Positions 1 through 7,141 of a DNA stretch of 19,388 nt are shown piece by piece; within the stretch, counting starts at the first letter, position 1; each line of letters starts with the position of its first letter. The DNA comes from Gammaproteobacteria bacterium (GTDB lineage Bacteria > Pseudomonadota > Gammaproteobacteria > SZUA-229). The translations under genes and the position numbers were made by a program. The stretch covers positions 1 through 19,388 of the forward strand of contig DAOWFN010000187.1 of the NCBI GenBank assembly GCA_030637945.1, in the 5' to 3' direction. The notes beneath the pieces were generated by a model that had not been told where the DNA came from, made no database searches, and saw only the letters and a list, made by a program, of their open reading frames with translations.

Positions 1-44
1 AGCAATCTGTCCAAAAGGTTTTGACGACGTACAGGTTACCCATT

Positions 45-719
45 ATGAAAATATCTGATTTCTTACGTATGATTCTTCATAAGTTACAGAAACTGTATTA
101 CCGGATTGCTGTATCTCGGTTGCATAAACTAATGGATAGATATCATAGATATACCAGTCATAGTAAAAAGTCACATGCTAATGATATTAAAACTTCGATA
201 TTAGAGTATGTTGATAATGTCGTTGTTGTCGAGAAAGAAAAAAATATTACTAAGGGGCCAAATGATACTGACCATCCTGGCACTGAAGCTGGGGTGACTG
301 TTAAGCATGTAACACAAAGTCATCATGATCTCTTTCCATTTAAACAGGATGTAAAAGATGATGGCCCCAATCCATATGCACTTAATAAGAAACAGGTCGA
401 TGAGCTTTCAAAATATTTTAAGGCAAGAGCAAAAGGACCTGAATTACATCACGGCATGGAAGAAAAACTCAAGGACAGTATTTGGGTTCATATGAATGCA
501 TCAGTACAGTGTGCGCTCAAGGGTGATGGCCGTAATGCAAAAATGCATGCGGATATAGCAGATTATGCGTTCAAGGAAATAGCGCATTATATGCCTAAAG
601 AACAATATCTGGAGTTAACCGAGAAAATTAATAAGCGTCTGGATACTTTAAAAGTTAATCAAGATAATAATAGGGGACAGACCACGATTAAAAAAGAATT
701 AAAGCGGGCAAAGGACTAA
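45..719 (+). CDS. Hypothetical protein, possibly 5'-partial
   Basis: I do not recognise this protein. From the ATG at 45 it has 224 residues: a basic, helix-rich N-terminus (residues 1-35), a polar linker, and a helical region around residues 120-205 with many Lys, Glu and His. There is no signal peptide or clear membrane segment. The ATG at 45 has a weak AGGTT Shine-Dalgarno at 33-37. The frame stays open upstream to the window edge and includes a TTG at 21, so the true start may lie outside. The last codons (from about 664, encoding N-N-R-G-Q-T-T-I-K-K) lie within a copy of the dispersed GGGG repeat, so the natural C-terminus may have been replaced by repeat-encoded residues. Confidence 0.6.
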   Translation: MKISDFLRMILHKLQKLYYRIAVSRLHKLMDRYHRYTSHSKKSHANDIKTSILEYVDNVVVVEKEKNITKGPNDTDHPGTEAGVTVKHVTQSHHDLFPFKQDVKDDGPNPYALNKKQVDELSKYFKARAKGPELHHGMEEKLKDSIWVHMNASVQCALKGDGRNAKMHADIADYAFKEIAHYMPKEQYLELTEKINKRLDTLKVNQDNNRGQTTIKKELKRAKD

Positions 720-745
720 AAAATAATCCCTTCGCCTTCTTTAAT
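664..745. repeat. Dispersed GGGG repeat, type C, overlapping a gene end
   Basis: AATAGGGGACAGACCACG followed by ATTAAAAAA lies in frame in the preceding gene. A degenerate complementary part (AATCCCTTCGCC, then TTTAATT) follows the stop codon. The same AATAGGGG-CAG-CCACG core recurs near 6095, 7066, 7755, 14774 and 16639. Confidence 0.6.
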
Positions 746-775
746 TGCATCGTACATCCAAAGGAGATCATATCC

Positions 776-820
776 TTGAATTTTACTGTAAGTAGCACCA
801 CTCTAATTACATGGCAGTAA
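776..820 (+). other. Possible leader ORF (14 codons) overlapping the pcm start
   Basis: A strong Shine-Dalgarno, AAGGAG at 761-766, sits 9 nt before a TTG at 776. That TTG opens a 14-codon frame ending in TAA at 818-820, which overlaps the methyltransferase ATG at 811 in another frame. The ATG itself has no good ribosome site, so translational coupling is conceivable. The frame is very short and coding is unproven. Confidence 0.25.
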
Positions 821-1545
821 AACTTTTCATCACCGGGGTTTTTGTACATCTGTTTTTGTTATCCAACGGGGCGGTTGTTGCTGATGAATACAGGCAGCAG
901 CGTCAGCAGATGGCTGCCGACATAGAAGATGATGTCGAGATAGTCGCAAAGCACATCAACAAAAAATCATTTGATACGATGGTTATGCAGGCTATGCGTA
1001 CGGTTCCCCGGCATGAGTTTGTGCCAGCAGACCTGCGTGGTGAAGCCTATGAAAACCGGCCATTGCCCATCGGCTTTGGCCAGACCATCTCACAGCCCTA
1101 TATCGTCGCCCTGATGACTGATTTATTGCGGCCTCAGCCAGGTCAGCGTGTTCTTGAAATTGGTACTGGTTCAGGTTACCAGGCTGCTGTGCTGTCACAA
1201 CTGGTCGCGCAGGTTTATAGTATCGAGATAATTGAACAGCTGGGCAAGTCGACAGCACAGCTGTTAACACAGCTTGGTTATGGAAATATTAAAACGCGTA
1301 TTGCCGATGGTTATGACGGCTGGCCACAACATGCCCCCTATGACAGCATTATCGTAACCGCAGCCATCAGCCATATTCCGCCACCGCTGGTACAGCAACT
1401 TAAAAAAGGCGGGCGCATGTTGATTCCCGTGGGCACACGATTTCAGACACAGTACCTGACGCTGGTCGAAAAAGATAAACAGGGTAAAGTTACAACCAGG
1501 AAGCTGCTGCCGGTCATTTTTGTACCGTTTACTGGTGGGCATTAG
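811..1545 (+). CDS. pcm: Exported protein-L-isoaspartate O-methyltransferase
   Basis: Protein of 244 residues in the PIMT family, which uses S-adenosylmethionine to methylate isoaspartyl residues in damaged proteins and so starts their repair. Family marks are the PLPIGFGQTISQP segment (residues 85-97), the SAM-binding motif I VLEIGTGSGYQAA (114-126), a YDSIIVTAA segment (177-185), and the GGRMLIPVG stretch near residue 200. Unlike typical cytoplasmic PIMTs it begins with a hydrophobic signal peptide (about residues 1-24, ending AVVA before DEY), so a periplasmic location is likely. How SAM would be supplied there is unclear. The start at 811 is the first in-frame option after a stop at 793 and preserves the signal peptide. 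The next gene starts 3 nt after the stop, which indicates an operon. A second, leaderless paralog lies at 14834. Confidence 0.9.
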   Translation: MAVKLFITGVFVHLFLLSNGAVVADEYRQQRQQMAADIEDDVEIVAKHINKKSFDTMVMQAMRTVPRHEFVPADLRGEAYENRPLPIGFGQTISQPYIVALMTDLLRPQPGQRVLEIGTGSGYQAAVLSQLVAQVYSIEIIEQLGKSTAQLLTQLGYGNIKTRIADGYDGWPQHAPYDSIIVTAAISHIPPPLVQQLKKGGRMLIPVGTRFQTQYLTLVEKDKQGKVTTRKLLPVIFVPFTGGH

Positions 1546-1548
1546 TTA

Positions 1549-3996
1549 ATGACTGATAACCAGGCACCAACACCGCCGTTGCTGTCTATTTTTATTCTAT
1601 CTGCTGCAGCACTTGCCTATGAAGTCTTACTGATAAGACTGTTTTCGATTGTTCATTGGCACCATTTTGCCTTTATGGTAATCAGTATTGCTTTACTGGG
1701 TTATGGCGCCAGTGGCAGTTTGATTACTGTATTTCGGCACTGGCTGCTGGATAACTATGACCGTGTATTTATCGCCAATATCCTGTTATTTGGACTTTCA
1801 TCCATCGTCTGTTTTGTTATTGTGCAGCATTTACCTTTTAATACATTGGAAATACTGTGGGACAGTTCACAGTGGCAAAGACTGTTATTAAGTTATTTAT
1901 TACTGATGCTCCCATTTTTCTTTGTGGCCAATGGAATAGTACTCACCATGATGCGCTTTCATCAGCTAATCCCGCAGGTATATGGCATTGATCTTATCGG
2001 TGCCGGTGTTGGCGCGGTGTTGGTCATGGTACTGCTGCAGATTTTTTCAGCTGAAACCCTGCTGACCCTTTTAGCTATCGGCGGTTTAACAGCAGGCTTG
2101 TTTGCGCTGTCTAATCTCGGTAAAAGGCAAAAACGGCTAACAGTCTCGTTGCTGGTATTGTGCATGTTTGCAGTTTTTTTGATGCCACAGAAATGGCTTG
2201 ATCTGCGATTATCAGAATATAAGGGACTGGCACAAACACTTTTGATAAAAGATACATCTTTGCGTTCGTCGCACAGCTCACCCGTTTCACAGACGGATGT
2301 GGTGCAAAGTCCGCTGGTTCCATTTCGCCATGCACCGGGTTTGAGTTTGCAGAGTCCCACGGGGCCGCCAGAGCAGCTCGCCGTATTCAGAGACGGTGAT
2401 GAGATGACAGCCATTGATCATGTCACGGACCACCGTTCACTCGAATATTATGACTACATGAGTTCTGCGCTGCCTTATCATGTACACCGTTCGCCACAGG
2501 ATGTCCTGATCCTTGCATCTGCCACCGGTGCACAGATACTGCAGGCTCATCTGTATCAAATACCATCAATAGATGCGGTCGAGCCAGATAAGCAGCTCAG
2601 CTTGCTGATAACTGAACAGTATGCGGATTACTACGGCTGGCATAACCTGAAACAGAAAGTAACAATCCATAACATTTCCGTACGCGGATTTTCCGCGCCG
2701 GAAAAAAACTATGACCTTGTGGTCATGGGGCCGTCTGGCGCATCATCTGGCGGCTCGGCAGGTGTATATGCACTCTCTACGTCTTACGACTATACCGTTG
2801 AAGCCCTGCAGTCTTACCTGAAACAGCTAGCCCCTGATGGATTATTAAGTTTAACTCAGTGGACCAGCACACCTGCACGTGGAAACCTGAAGCTATTTGC
2901 AGCGGCAGTTGCCGCAATGAAGCAGAACGGGATTACTCATCCTGAAAACAACATAACATGGATTCGAAGCTGGAATACCGCGACACTATTGCTAAAGAAT
3001 AGCCCGTTCACGGATGAGGAGATAAACAGGGTACGCGACTTCAGTTTATCGCGCAGCTTTGATCTGGCATGGATTCCTGGAATCATGCCAGATGAAGTCA
3101 ACCGGTTTCAGCTTTTGCAGGAACCTGTTTTTTACCTCGCTGCGAAATCGATATTGAAAGGCGAGGAAAATGGCTTCATCGAGGAATATAAATATGACAT
3201 ACAGGCCGCCACCGACAACAGGCCTTATTTCAATAATCATTTTAGATGGTCAAGCCTGAAAGAGTTCATGTCTTTACCCGGACAAGCGGGCATATCCATG
3301 ATCGGTGTAGGTTATCCAACATTACTGATCACCCTGGCACAGGCTTTTGTTGCCGCAATTGTTCTGATATTGCTGCCTTTATCGTTTATGCCAGCAGATA
3401 AAAAGAAAGTCGCGGGCAGACGCCGAAATTTAATTATTTACTTCCTGGCGATCGGGCTAGCATTTCTTTTTATCGAGATTGCATTTATCCAGAAGTTTAC
3501 CCTGATACTCAGCCAGCCACTGTATGCGGTTGCCGTCGCATTATGCGCCTTCCTGATTTTTTCAGGCCTTGGCAGTCTCTATGTCCAGCGCCGTATGAAG
3601 GATGCATCGATGCCCATCATCTCGGTATTATTACGCCGCTCAGTTATCCTGATTGGATTGATCACCGTACTTTATATCGTAGTGCTACCGCTGGTTAGCA
3701 GCACGATTATGGCGCTGCCTGAAACAGTGCGAATTTTTTCAGCGTTCGTACTTGCTGCACCGCTCGCATTTGTTATGGGTATGCCATTCCCGCTTGGTAT
3801 GGCCACACTGCAACAAACTAGCCCAAATCTCATCCCCTGGGCCTGGGGTATCAACGGCTGTGCATCCGTGCTGAGTGCGGTACTGGCTGTATTGTTGGCA
3901 ATAGAGATAGGTTTTAATGGTGTGATGTTTTGTGCAGTTATGCTGTACCTGGTCGCATGGTTTGCTAATAGGGACACAATTAATGTCGAATATTAG
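1549..3996 (+). CDS. Membrane protein with spermidine-synthase-like domain
   Basis: Protein of 815 residues. About seven hydrophobic segments (residues 12-212) are followed by a soluble part (about 215-585) resembling the spermidine-synthase Rossmann fold, then about six further membrane segments (590-805). It matches the layout of the fused membrane/aminopropyltransferase-like proteins common in environmental proteobacteria. The substrate-binding motif of true SpeE (GGGDG type) is replaced by LASATGA (321-327), and the usual catalytic Asp region reads VVMGPSGASSGGSAG (391-405), so classical aminopropyl transfer is doubtful. The ATDNRPYF stretch (554-561) is typical of the membrane-fused group. 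It follows the exported PIMT by 3 nt and is probably cotranscribed. Substrate and role are unknown. Confidence 0.8.
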   Translation: MTDNQAPTPPLLSIFILSAAALAYEVLLIRLFSIVHWHHFAFMVISIALLGYGASGSLITVFRHWLLDNYDRVFIANILLFGLSSIVCFVIVQHLPFNTLEILWDSSQWQRLLLSYLLLMLPFFFVANGIVLTMMRFHQLIPQVYGIDLIGAGVGAVLVMVLLQIFSAETLLTLLAIGGLTAGLFALSNLGKRQKRLTVSLLVLCMFAVFLMPQKWLDLRLSEYKGLAQTLLIKDTSLRSSHSSPVSQTDVVQSPLVPFRHAPGLSLQSPTGPPEQLAVFRDGDEMTAIDHVTDHRSLEYYDYMSSALPYHVHRSPQDVLILASATGAQILQAHLYQIPSIDAVEPDKQLSLLITEQYADYYGWHNLKQKVTIHNISVRGFSAPEKNYDLVVMGPSGASSGGSAGVYALSTSYDYTVEALQSYLKQLAPDGLLSLTQWTSTPARGNLKLFAAAVAAMKQNGITHPENNITWIRSWNTATLLLKNSPFTDEEINRVRDFSLSRSFDLAWIPGIMPDEVNRFQLLQEPVFYLAAKSILKGEENGFIEEYKYDIQAATDNRPYFNNHFRWSSLKEFMSLPGQAGISMIGVGYPTLLITLAQAFVAAIVLILLPLSFMPADKKKVAGRRRNLIIYFLAIGLAFLFIEIAFIQKFTLILSQPLYAVAVALCAFLIFSGLGSLYVQRRMKDASMPIISVLLRRSVILIGLITVLYIVVLPLVSSTIMALPETVRIFSAFVLAAPLAFVMGMPFPLGMATLQQTSPNLIPWAWGINGCASVLSAVLAVLLAIEIGFNGVMFCAVMLYLVAWFANRDTINVEY

Positions 3997-4002
3997 TTAA
4001 TA

Positions 4003-4090
4003 GAGGTCAGACCACGTTTATCTTCAATTAAAGGGGACGGAGGGATTAAATTTTGACCAATCTTGTAAGTAACTCCTCCGTCCCCTTTTA
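4003..4090. repeat. Dispersed GGGG repeat, types C and A, with hairpin
   Basis: GGTCAGACCACG (4005-4016) is followed by a type A inverted repeat. The left arm AAAGGGGACGGAGG (4030-4043) and right arm CCTCCGTCCCCTTT (4075-4088) pair perfectly over 14 bp around a 31-nt loop. It lies just after the 1549-3996 gene and could act as a transcription terminator or mRNA 3' stabiliser. Confidence 0.75.
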
Positions 4091-4111
4091 GCACTTTATT
4101 TTTGTTTTTAA

Positions 4112-4127
4112 TAAACGGGGTCAGAGA
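4112..4127. repeat. Partial GGGG repeat core
   Basis: A short AAACGGGGTCAGAG segment resembles the GGGG-CAG core of the dispersed family. No paired arm was seen, so it is either a decayed copy or chance. The rest of the 3997-4277 gap holds only the full repeat before it and a possible promoter after it. Confidence 0.35.
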
Positions 4128-4208
4128 GCAATTGTTTCTAATATAGACTCCTTTTACCTGGTTTAATTAATCTGGGTCCCCGATTATTCCGATTATTAGT
4201 AAAGTGAC

Positions 4209-4237
4209 TTGCTGGATGGGCTACACTCAACTATAAA
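4209..4237 (+). promoter_or_regulatory. Possible sigma-70 promoter of the cytochrome gene
   Basis: TTGCTG (4209-4214) and TATAAA (4232-4237) are separated by 17 nt. This is close to consensus spacing and lies about 40 nt before the ATG at 4278. No experimental support exists. Confidence 0.4.
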
Positions 4238-4277
4238 GTTTATTAATGAATATTAGTGCAACAGCCGAATTATCATC

Positions 4278-4685
4278 ATGAGATTAGCATTAGCCATTTT
4301 TATATATTTCGTTATAGTCTATCAACCAGCTATCGCTGTTATTGATGCTGCTGCTGATGAAGATGTGAGGCTGGTTCCACACGACAATGGGTATGAGCAA
4401 TCCGGTACAGCTATACCTGACTCAAAAGTAAATATTTTATCAGAAAGCACTCGTGGTCAAATGCTCTATGAAAATCATTGTACAAGTTGTCATGAAAGTA
4501 TGGTTTTCATACGCAGCAAACGTAAGGCAACAAATTATAAAGAAGTGGGCAACTGGGTCAATAAACGTGCAGTCTGGCTTAACCTGGGTTGGACTGATAT
4601 AGAAAAGCAGGAGGTTTTGCAGTATCTCAATGAGCGTTATTATAAGTATCCCTTGACTGAAATTAAAGGGGTCGGTGACAACTAA
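4278..4685 (+). CDS. Small exported c-type cytochrome
   Basis: Protein of 135 residues with a hydrophobic signal peptide (1-20, ending PAIA) and a single heme c attachment site C-T-S-C-H (C68, C71, H72), so it is probably a periplasmic monoheme cytochrome. The region after the heme (W93, WLNLGW, then YLNERYYKYP) matches a small-cytochrome group found in beta- and gammaproteobacteria that has no assigned role. No obvious class I distal methionine motif is visible near the C-terminus; M75, three residues past the CXXCH histidine, is unlikely to serve. The final eight residues, E-I-K-G-V-G-D-N, are encoded by a copy of the type B repeat, so the C-terminus and stop codon appear repeat-derived. 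Confidence 0.85.
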   Translation: MRLALAIFIYFVIVYQPAIAVIDAAADEDVRLVPHDNGYEQSGTAIPDSKVNILSESTRGQMLYENHCTSCHESMVFIRSKRKATNYKEVGNWVNKRAVWLNLGWTDIEKQEVLQYLNERYYKYPLTEIKGVGDN

Positions 4686-4698
4686 GAATCATTAACGA
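4659..4698. repeat. Dispersed GGGG repeat, type B half-copy
   Basis: GAAATTAAAGGGGTCGGTGACAA-like sequence followed by ACTAAGAATCATTA closely parallels the left half of the complete type B hairpin at 4789-4846. It is read in frame as the end of the cytochrome gene. Confidence 0.65.
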
Positions 4699-4733
4699 TA
4701 CTGAGTGACTTAAAATATTCGATTGTGGATAAA

Positions 4734-4814
4734 ATGATTGGTAAAAAATTTAGTATTTCCGGTATGGTTATTGAAATTGTTTCCGATGAAATTAAAGGGG
4801 GCGGTGACAAATGA
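4734..4814 (+). pseudogene. Truncated small ORF ending in a repeat
   Basis: An ATG opens a 26-codon frame beginning M-I-G-K-K-F-S-I-S-G-M-V-I-E-I-V and ending E-I-K-G-G-G-D-K, then TGA. The last codons are the left arm of the type B repeat. The N-terminal part looks like the start of a small conserved protein, but I cannot name the family with confidence. One reading is that the repeat, with an accompanying deletion, removed the rest of the gene. The frame is also in phase with the upstream cytochrome, whose stop at 4683 separates them. Confidence 0.35.
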
Positions 4815-4849
4815 GAACTATTACGTTTTGTCACCGACCCCTTTAAGCT
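4789..4849. repeat. Dispersed GGGG repeat, type B hairpin
   Basis: Left arm 4792-4810 (TTAAAGGGGGCGGTGACAA) and right arm 4828-4846 (TTGTCACCGACCCCTTTAA) pair at 18 of 19 positions around a 17-nt loop. A related copy with a decayed left arm lies at 10270-10327, and its loop (GAGAATTATTACG) is almost identical. The hairpin lies just before the antiporter start. Confidence 0.8.
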
Positions 4850-4865
4850 CTTTAAGCTAATATAT

Positions 4866-6032
4866 ATGCAATCAGCGTCCCAGATTCTTTTATCACTTGG
4901 TGGAATTCTTCTATTGGGCCTGGTGATGTCCGCTCTCGGTCAACGGACATTGCTACCTCGAGTAACGCTTCTATTAATTTTAGGTGTGGTCATAGGCAAG
5001 GAAATGCTGGACATTATTCCGCCTGTGTTTTCCGAGCTGTTTGATATTATTGCTGTTATAGCATTACTGATGGTTGGCTTTCTGTTAGGAGGAAGGCTTA
5101 CCATTGATTCTCTACGGCAGTCCATGGGGAGGGTCCTTTGGATCTCTATAAGTACAGCAATAATAACTACAATTATTGTCAGCCTTGGGCTTGTGTGGGT
5201 CGGCGTATCGAAAGAGATTGCGATTCTGCTAGGCTGTATAGCCTCAGCCACCGCCCCTGCGGCAGTTCTGGATGTTGTTACGGAATCCAATTACAAAGGG
5301 CCATTCAAGAATTTACTGCTTTCTGTCGTTGCACTTGATGATGCCTGGGCGTTGGTGCTATTTGGAGTTGGTGTCGCCGTGGTTTCCTCCTTTAATGGTT
5401 ATGGAATAGATGACTCATCGATTCTGATGGCTATTAGAGATATTGGCGGGGCTATAATTTTGGGTTTGTTGATTGGGTTTCCTGCGGCCTATTTAACGGG
5501 ACGGCTTAAACCCGGGCAACCCATTTTGTCTGAAGCGTTGGGGCTTGTATTTGTCTGTGGCGGATTGGCCCTCTGGTTTGATGTGTCTTTTTTAATTACT
5601 TCCATGGTGCTCGGGGCGATAGTCGCAAATTTTGCCAAACATCATCAGTATCCATTTCATGCTATTGAGGGTGTCGACTGGCCGTTCATGGTGATCTTTT
5701 TTGTCCTCGCTGGTGCATCGCTTGAGTTAAAGGCGGTAGGTGAGGTGGGTTTGGTCGGGACAGTATATATTCTTTGCCGGATAGTCGGGAAACTCCTTGG
5801 TGCCAGGATTGGTTGTCAATGTAGCAGAGCAGATCAGCAGACAAAAAGCTGGATGGGAGTCGCCTTATTGCCCCAGGCGGGTGTTGCTATTGGTATGGCG
5901 CTCGTAGCTTCAAACTATTTCCCTGAATACCGCCAAACATTGTTACCTGTGGTTATCGCCTCTACTATATTTTTTGAAATAATCGGACCAGTATTTACTC
6001 GCCTGGCCTTACTCCATGCGCATAATAATTAA
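4866..6032 (+). CDS. CPA2-type cation/proton antiporter
   Basis: Integral membrane protein of 388 residues with about 11 to 12 hydrophobic segments and no cytoplasmic TrkA domain. It resembles Kef/NapA-type sodium or potassium/proton exchangers. The paired aspartates in V-V-A-L-D-D-A-W (D158, D159) match the ion-binding DD of electrogenic members, and A-T-A-P-A-A-V (128-134) matches the broken-helix segment facing it. The closing G-P-V-F-T-R sequence is also typical of the family. It probably moves Na+ or K+ out in exchange for protons at the inner membrane; ion choice cannot be read from the sequence. The ATG at 4866 follows a repeat hairpin with little room for its own promoter, so its transcription start is unclear. 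Confidence 0.85.
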   Translation: MQSASQILLSLGGILLLGLVMSALGQRTLLPRVTLLLILGVVIGKEMLDIIPPVFSELFDIIAVIALLMVGFLLGGRLTIDSLRQSMGRVLWISISTAIITTIIVSLGLVWVGVSKEIAILLGCIASATAPAAVLDVVTESNYKGPFKNLLLSVVALDDAWALVLFGVGVAVVSSFNGYGIDDSSILMAIRDIGGAIILGLLIGFPAAYLTGRLKPGQPILSEALGLVFVCGGLALWFDVSFLITSMVLGAIVANFAKHHQYPFHAIEGVDWPFMVIFFVLAGASLELKAVGEVGLVGTVYILCRIVGKLLGARIGCQCSRADQQTKSWMGVALLPQAGVAIGMALVASNYFPEYRQTLLPVVIASTIFFEIIGPVFTRLALLHAHNN

Positions 6033-6083
6033 CAATAAACTCCAGCCGACACAAAAAACGTACGGCTGAATAATAGAATAAAA

Positions 6084-6132
6084 TAATAGGTAACGGGCCA
6101 CGTTTTTAAATTAATCGTGGTCTGTTCCCTAA
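6084..6132. repeat. Dispersed GGGG repeat, type C, between convergent genes
   Basis: AATAGGTAACGGGCCACG (6085-6102) is mirrored by CGTGGTCTGTTCC (6116-6128), giving an imperfect inverted repeat. It sits between two convergent genes and may serve as a two-way terminator. Confidence 0.6.
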
Positions 6133-6156
6133 TAGCTCCTCATGCGGTATTAAGGC

Positions 6157-6966
6157 TTACCTGCTGAACATATTTTTTAACTTGTCCTCTACTTTTTGTT
6201 TTTCTTCCTGCTTTTTGGCATCAAGTTTTTCTTCAAGTCTGGCTTTTTCTGCGTCTATTTTTTGCTGGGCTTTATCTTTGAGTTTATTAAGCTCCTTATC
6301 GATAATATCCTTCTTAATAACTTCGCTGGCGCGATCTGTTAAACGGCTTAAGATTTCACTGGCAAGTTCAGAAGCAGTGGCGCCCTTGCTACCGCCCAGG
6401 TTGCTCATTTCCAGCTTCGGTAATTTAAGCTGATATTCTTTATCCTGCAGCGCAGCTACCCGGGCCTGAATAGTGCCATCAGCAAACGTTACACGGCGGA
6501 TGATCAAGCGTGGCTCTTTTGCGCTGCCTTCAGATACTTGAGCTTTTTTATCCGGTGCTGAAGTCGATCTGGCTGTGAGGTTCTTTTTCAGCTCATTTAA
6601 ATTGGTCTTATTAGCTTCATTGATCTCGACGAATACCTGCGGTGCAAGTACGGTGATTTCATCGATGATATATGGCTCTTCCTGTAAAGATTTCAGGTCG
6701 ATTGCGGTGCGTATTTCGCCAAGTGAAAATGCATAAGGCATAGCAAAGTCTTTGGGATTGGCGACGGTTAAACCATTGATGCCGCCGGCACCATTGGTGA
6801 GATCGATTTTTACACTATCAACTAGCACGGCAGTTTGCGTGGCTTCGCTGCCATATTTTTCAATCGCCGCTTCGACCAGGGCATCAAGGTTGGTCAGCAC
6901 ATAATAAGCACCTACGACAATACTCAGAATAATAGCCAGCACCAGGCCGGGAATGATTTTGTTCAT
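6157..6966 (-). CDS. AsmA-like membrane-anchored protein
   Basis: Protein of 269 residues. One N-terminal membrane segment (about 4-26) anchors a periplasmic part. Residues 30-110 (V-D-S-V-K-I-D-L, then G-L-T-V-A-N-P and L-G-E-I-R-T-A-I-D-L-K-S-L) look like the N-terminal beta structure of AsmA-type envelope proteins, and residues 150-190 give another short beta region. The C-terminal 60 residues are almost all Lys, Glu, Asp, Ala and Gln and should form a long charged helix or coiled coil. It is far shorter than full AsmA or TamB proteins. A role in the cell envelope is inferred from the family only. It is convergent with the antiporter gene. Confidence 0.65.
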   Translation of the reverse strand: MNKIIPGLVLAIILSIVVGAYYVLTNLDALVEAAIEKYGSEATQTAVLVDSVKIDLTNGAGGINGLTVANPKDFAMPYAFSLGEIRTAIDLKSLQEEPYIIDEITVLAPQVFVEINEANKTNLNELKKNLTARSTSAPDKKAQVSEGSAKEPRLIIRRVTFADGTIQARVAALQDKEYQLKLPKLEMSNLGGSKGATASELASEILSRLTDRASEVIKKDIIDKELNKLKDKAQQKIDAEKARLEEKLDAKKQEEKQKVEDKLKNMFSR

Positions 6967-7063
6967 GTGATGTCCTCTATATATTTTGTATTGTTTTGTT
7001 CAGAAATTTATACCTGATAGTAGCAGGTGGACTGACATTTGCGCCCTGCACAGACGATAGTAG

Positions 7064-7119
7064 ATAATAGGGGCAGATCACTGTTAAATAACAAAAAAAC
7101 GTGGTCTGTCTTTTTTCCC
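7064..7119. repeat. Dispersed GGGG repeat, type C
   Basis: AATAGGGGCAGATCAC (7066-7081) is mirrored by CGTGGTCTGTCTTTTTT (7100-7116). It lies between two divergently transcribed genes, so it is not simply a terminator. It is close upstream of the DUF4202 start. Confidence 0.65.
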
Positions 7120-7141
7120 ATTTACCCTCGTTATTAATACT

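Noticed and set aside
992..1542. Two minus-strand frames of 92 codons each inside the exported pcm gene
   Set aside because: They are antisense shadows of a conserved methyltransferase with no family features of their own.
1962..2414. 150-codon minus-strand frame inside the 1549-3996 gene
   Set aside because: It lies wholly within a clear membrane protein gene on the other strand and its product looks like antisense translation.
6182..6433. Plus-strand frame coding a Ser/Leu/Phe-rich 83-residue product
   Set aside because: It is the antisense of the Lys/Glu-rich coiled-coil end of the AsmA-like gene; the composition explains the lack of stops.
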